Positions 61,021 through 64,000 of a stretch of 64,000 nt of DNA are shown here, piece by piece (the first letter of the stretch is position 1; each line of letters opens with the position of its first letter). The translations under genes and the position numbers were made by a program. The stretch lies in NCBI RefSeq assembly GCF_963576545.1, contig NC_083651.1, forward strand, positions 19,734,248 through 19,798,247. The letters run 5' to 3'. The notes under the pieces are model-generated. The model saw only the letters and a program-made list of their open reading frames with translations. It ran no database searches and was not told where the DNA came from. This DNA is from Limanda limanda (lineage: Eukaryota; Chordata; Actinopteri; Pleuronectiformes; Pleuronectidae).

Positions 61021-62689
61021 AGAACTGAAAAGAGAGAAAAAAATAAACCATATTTATGAGTGAAAAGATTCAACAACCAGAGAGAAAGACACTGGAGAGG
61101 GCGGCCATAATGACTTAGCCTGGATGGGCATCCCCGACATTCTCTGCCACTCCAATTTGATTAAGATGGATTCAGACTGGGTGCACAAAGACCACTGCTG
61201 CTCTTTCAATGGCTGCTATCAAAACCCAGACAATGGCAAGGAAGTACAAAGACAATAGATTTCAACTGAGGAAGTATTGTGACATTTTTACCGGATCTGA
61301 TTCCGGATCACTGTGAGCAATTAGTTTCATCAGAGCCTCCCACTGGAAGAGGAAAGTCTGATATTTAAACACTCAAAAAGCAGTTTTATGTGAAGCTCAT
61401 TTTTTTCCAACGACAGACTATTCCAAAGCAACACAGGCAACTATTCACATTAAGATAGACCACTGGGAATCACTCTACCATTCTGCACAATAGAAGAACT
61501 CACAGGCTTTTCACCCCAAGGAGTGAAGTAGCTTGGAGGAAGAAAAAGGGGGTAAATACTTTCAAACACAGTCCTGCCCGTCAACACTAACGCTCAAAGC
61601 TGATGTCTGGAGCGTGCAGGGAGAAAGTCACACTCGGTGTCTGAGAGGGGAAAAAAGTGCTCCAAATCCATTTTCAAAGACGAGGGGAGACAGTGACGGG
61701 AAAAAGTAATGAATATTTTACAGGCAGGGAGTGCGGAGCTGCACTCCAGGTGACACCAGCGCGTTTTTTAGAGCTTCTTGGGAAGCTATCGCCCACGAGG
61801 ACGGCCGGGGAGAAGTCGTGCGTGTGTGTGATTGTTTAGCAGCAGCCTGCTGGTTCCTCTGGTACCTGCACATCGCCTGCATCAGACCAATCACAGGGAC
61901 AGGATGATGTTAAATTGGACATTAAAATGCTTTTGAAACGGAGTGCTGCTGCTGCAGACGGTTGGCTCTGAATGTTTCAGATTAGAGATGGGACATATGA
62001 GGAAGCTGTGTACCGGCAATATGCTGCTGGTTCCCTGTAGGCGGCTGATATGGATTTCTGTGATGTGCACTGTCAAATTATAAATTGCATTAACTCCTTA
62101 ACCTTCAGATTTCCACTGTAAAAAAGTCCCACAAGCTTCAAGTTTAAAATTGAAACTCCATCTTATTCCACTCCGTCCAAAAAGATCAGACACTATTTAC
62201 AGGACATATCGGTCAGCTTGTTCCAGCTGAGTGAGTGCGCCATTGCCTCAAAACTGGCATCTCCAGAAGAGGTTAAAGTAAAACTCTGAGGATTTAAACA
62301 AAGTTTGAGCGACTATTAGGTCAGTGGGGTTAACATTTGCATGTATATATATATATTTAATGCCCATTATTCCAAGAGCATTTTAAAACCAGGTCCCTAT
62401 ACCTTCTCATAAATATCATTTGAAACTATACAATAAGTATATATTTGACAAGTGACGACTAACTTTTACACAGGCTAATATATTTTATGATTATACTCAG
62501 CTTTAACATAATGAAGTGCTGCCTGATGAATAGAACTTACAACAGAATTACTCACAGAACAAATCCCTGTCACTGGTTATCTCCAGCATGTATGTTACTA
62601 AACAGGAAAACACAACACTGAGAGAAAATCTTTTATGGATCAAAGCTTTTTTGACTCAATAAAATAGTTGAAGACGATTACGCAATAAA
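61021..62689. other. Gene-free interval
   Basis: No exon recognised. A short TA run is at 62343-62356. Confidence 0.4.
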
Positions 62690-62860
62690 CACAGAATGGA
62701 TTTGCACGAAACTTAGCAGAAGAATGAGACTTGACAGAAGTCCTCAACTTTTGGTGGGGATCTGGACAGAGGGGCAGATCCAGAATACTTTTGGGGCATC
62801 TTGGCGGAGTTAGGCCATGATGTAGGTTTCAAGGTCAAGGTGGAGGTCATATATTTTTGA
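62690..62860 (+). repeat. Teleost repeat fragment (related to 8630 and 20630)
   Basis: Contains GATTTGCACGAAACTTAGCA, GGGGATCTGGACAGAGGGGC, AGATCCAGAATACTTTTGG and TTTCAAGGTCAAGGTGG. Confidence 0.5.
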
Positions 62861-63189
62861 AGTGACTCTAGTCCCGGTTCCTGCTTTTCCCTTTACTCAG
62901 GTGAGGCTCTGCTGTTATTACTCCATATCTTTAAATCGTCTCGTAGAATCTCATCTGAGTGTTTTGGTGTTACTCGTCTAATAACTGGCCCCTGGAGAGA
63001 AAACTAATTTGTATGAGATTTAAAGGAAGCACCCTCAGCGGGTTAATGTGTTTGAACGCAGATGAAAAGCAAAACGAAGTAAAGCTGACAACGTTTCTCT
63101 GCAGCTCGTGCGACTCGTGCTTTGCCAGCCCTGCTTGTGCAGCAGTTCTACAACAAGGACACTTTTTGATGTGGTTCATATCTTCTCCC

Positions 63190-63194
<5 letters not shown>

Positions 63195-63257
<63 letters not shown>

Positions 63258-63274
63258 GTGTGTGTGTGTGTGTG
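63195..63274 (+). repeat. (GT)n microsatellite
   Basis: About 39 GT units with one GC interruption. Confidence 0.95.
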
Positions 63275-63439
63275 AGCCCCACGCTGCTCAAGGTGCCTGC
63301 CAGCTGAATGACTTTGCTGCAAGGGATTAGCAGCAACAGTGATCTATCTCTTCATGAAATCTGTCTGTAGTTTATGAAAAAGAAAAAAAAACGGAAATTA
63401 TTTCAGAATATTGAAGTACACGTAACCACGTGTGCCAGA

Positions 63440-63447
63440 CACACACA

Positions 63448-63510
<63 letters not shown>
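63440..63510 (+). repeat. (CA)n microsatellite
   Basis: About 34 CA units with an early GACA interruption. Confidence 0.95.
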
Positions 63511-63513
<3 letters not shown>

Positions 63514-63609
63514 CGCACAGTTCATCCAAAGACTTTACATGAGCTTGCATCATCGTCCTTTTCGATTGCGCTTCTTTTCCTGTGACTGTCTCTTTACACT
63601 CTCCCATCT

Positions 63610-63755
63610 CTCCTCCTCTCCTCTCCTCTCCTCTCCTCTCCTCTCCTCTCCTCTCCTCTCCTCTCCTCTCCTCTCCTCTCCTCTCCACTCCTCTCCACTC
63701 CTCTCCTCTCTACTCCTCTCCTCTTATCTCCTCTCCCTCTCCTCTCCCTCTCCCA
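63610..63755 (+). repeat. (CTCCT)n pentanucleotide array
   Basis: A pyrimidine-only CTCCT array, perfect to about 63685 and then degenerate (CACTC, TACTC, TATCTC variants). It is a purine/pyrimidine mirror tract. Confidence 0.95.
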
Positions 63756-63921
63756 CTCCCACTCTGTACCGTCACCCAGGCTCTCCGGTAGTCGGCTACA
63801 CACACACACTCCTCCTCTACATCACCAAGCAGAATATGTGATGTATATTTATATAAACTGATTAGCATTTCATCTCTGCCTTTGGGTTTCTTTTCGCACT
63901 GGCAAAGAATCGATAGACACA

Positions 63922-63974
63922 ATGCAGGAGGAAAGGAGAAGCGTGGAGGAAATCAATCTGGGCTGGAAGTCAAG
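63922..63974 (+). CDS. Very weak candidate first coding exon at the window edge
   Basis: An ATG with A at -3 opens an 18-codon frame (MQEERRSVEEINLGWKSR-like). The frame runs into a consensus donor AAG|GTGAGA at about 63975. No homology is recognised and the next exon would lie outside the window. It could be chance. Confidence 0.15.
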
Positions 63975-64000
63975 GTGAGAAAGGAGCTCGCATGGCCTCT

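Overview
This is vertebrate nuclear DNA, almost certainly from a ray-finned (teleost) fish. The two recognisable genes are animal genes with GT-AG introns, many of them short. The rest is dense in long dinucleotide and tetranucleotide arrays and in interspersed repeats typical of teleosts. All calls come from reading splice sites, frames and motifs by eye; no alignment was run.

1-6745 (+): the 3' part of smarcal1, an SNF2-family annealing helicase. Twelve exons can be placed, and they join into one continuous frame of 491 codons ending at 6513. 7139-17093 (-): a complete nme8 (txndc3) gene, tail-to-tail with smarcal1. It encodes a ciliary thioredoxin plus triple nucleoside-diphosphate-kinase protein (659 residues with one copy of a duplicated exon, 683 with both). 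An X-box-like RFX site lies about 150 bp upstream of its ATG. Its introns hold a 2.2-kb TA-flanked Tc1/mariner-type transposon and GT/CA arrays, and one 72-nt exon is present twice as an identical tandem copy.

17.1-64 kb: no gene is recognised, apart from a very weak candidate exon at the right edge. This 47-kb stretch contains: a 264-bp ATCT array; a GATA array split by a complete 6.05-kb LTR element on the minus strand, whose two 624-bp LTRs look identical; a 713-bp solo LTR with a 5-bp target duplication; a 5'-truncated L2/CR1-like LINE; a TTAA-flanked MITE nested in an older repeat; three copies of a second MITE family; several widespread teleost repeat fragments; and many CA/GT arrays. 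The remaining single-copy-looking DNA could hold cis-regulatory elements, but that cannot be judged from one sequence.

The two genes have unrelated known roles (replication-fork remodelling and axonemal/ciliary function), so their adjacency is probably only positional. The observations most worth a second look are the in-frame exon duplication in nme8 inside GT repeats, and the young LTR element that lacks recognisable reverse transcriptase yet sits intact in a GATA microsatellite.
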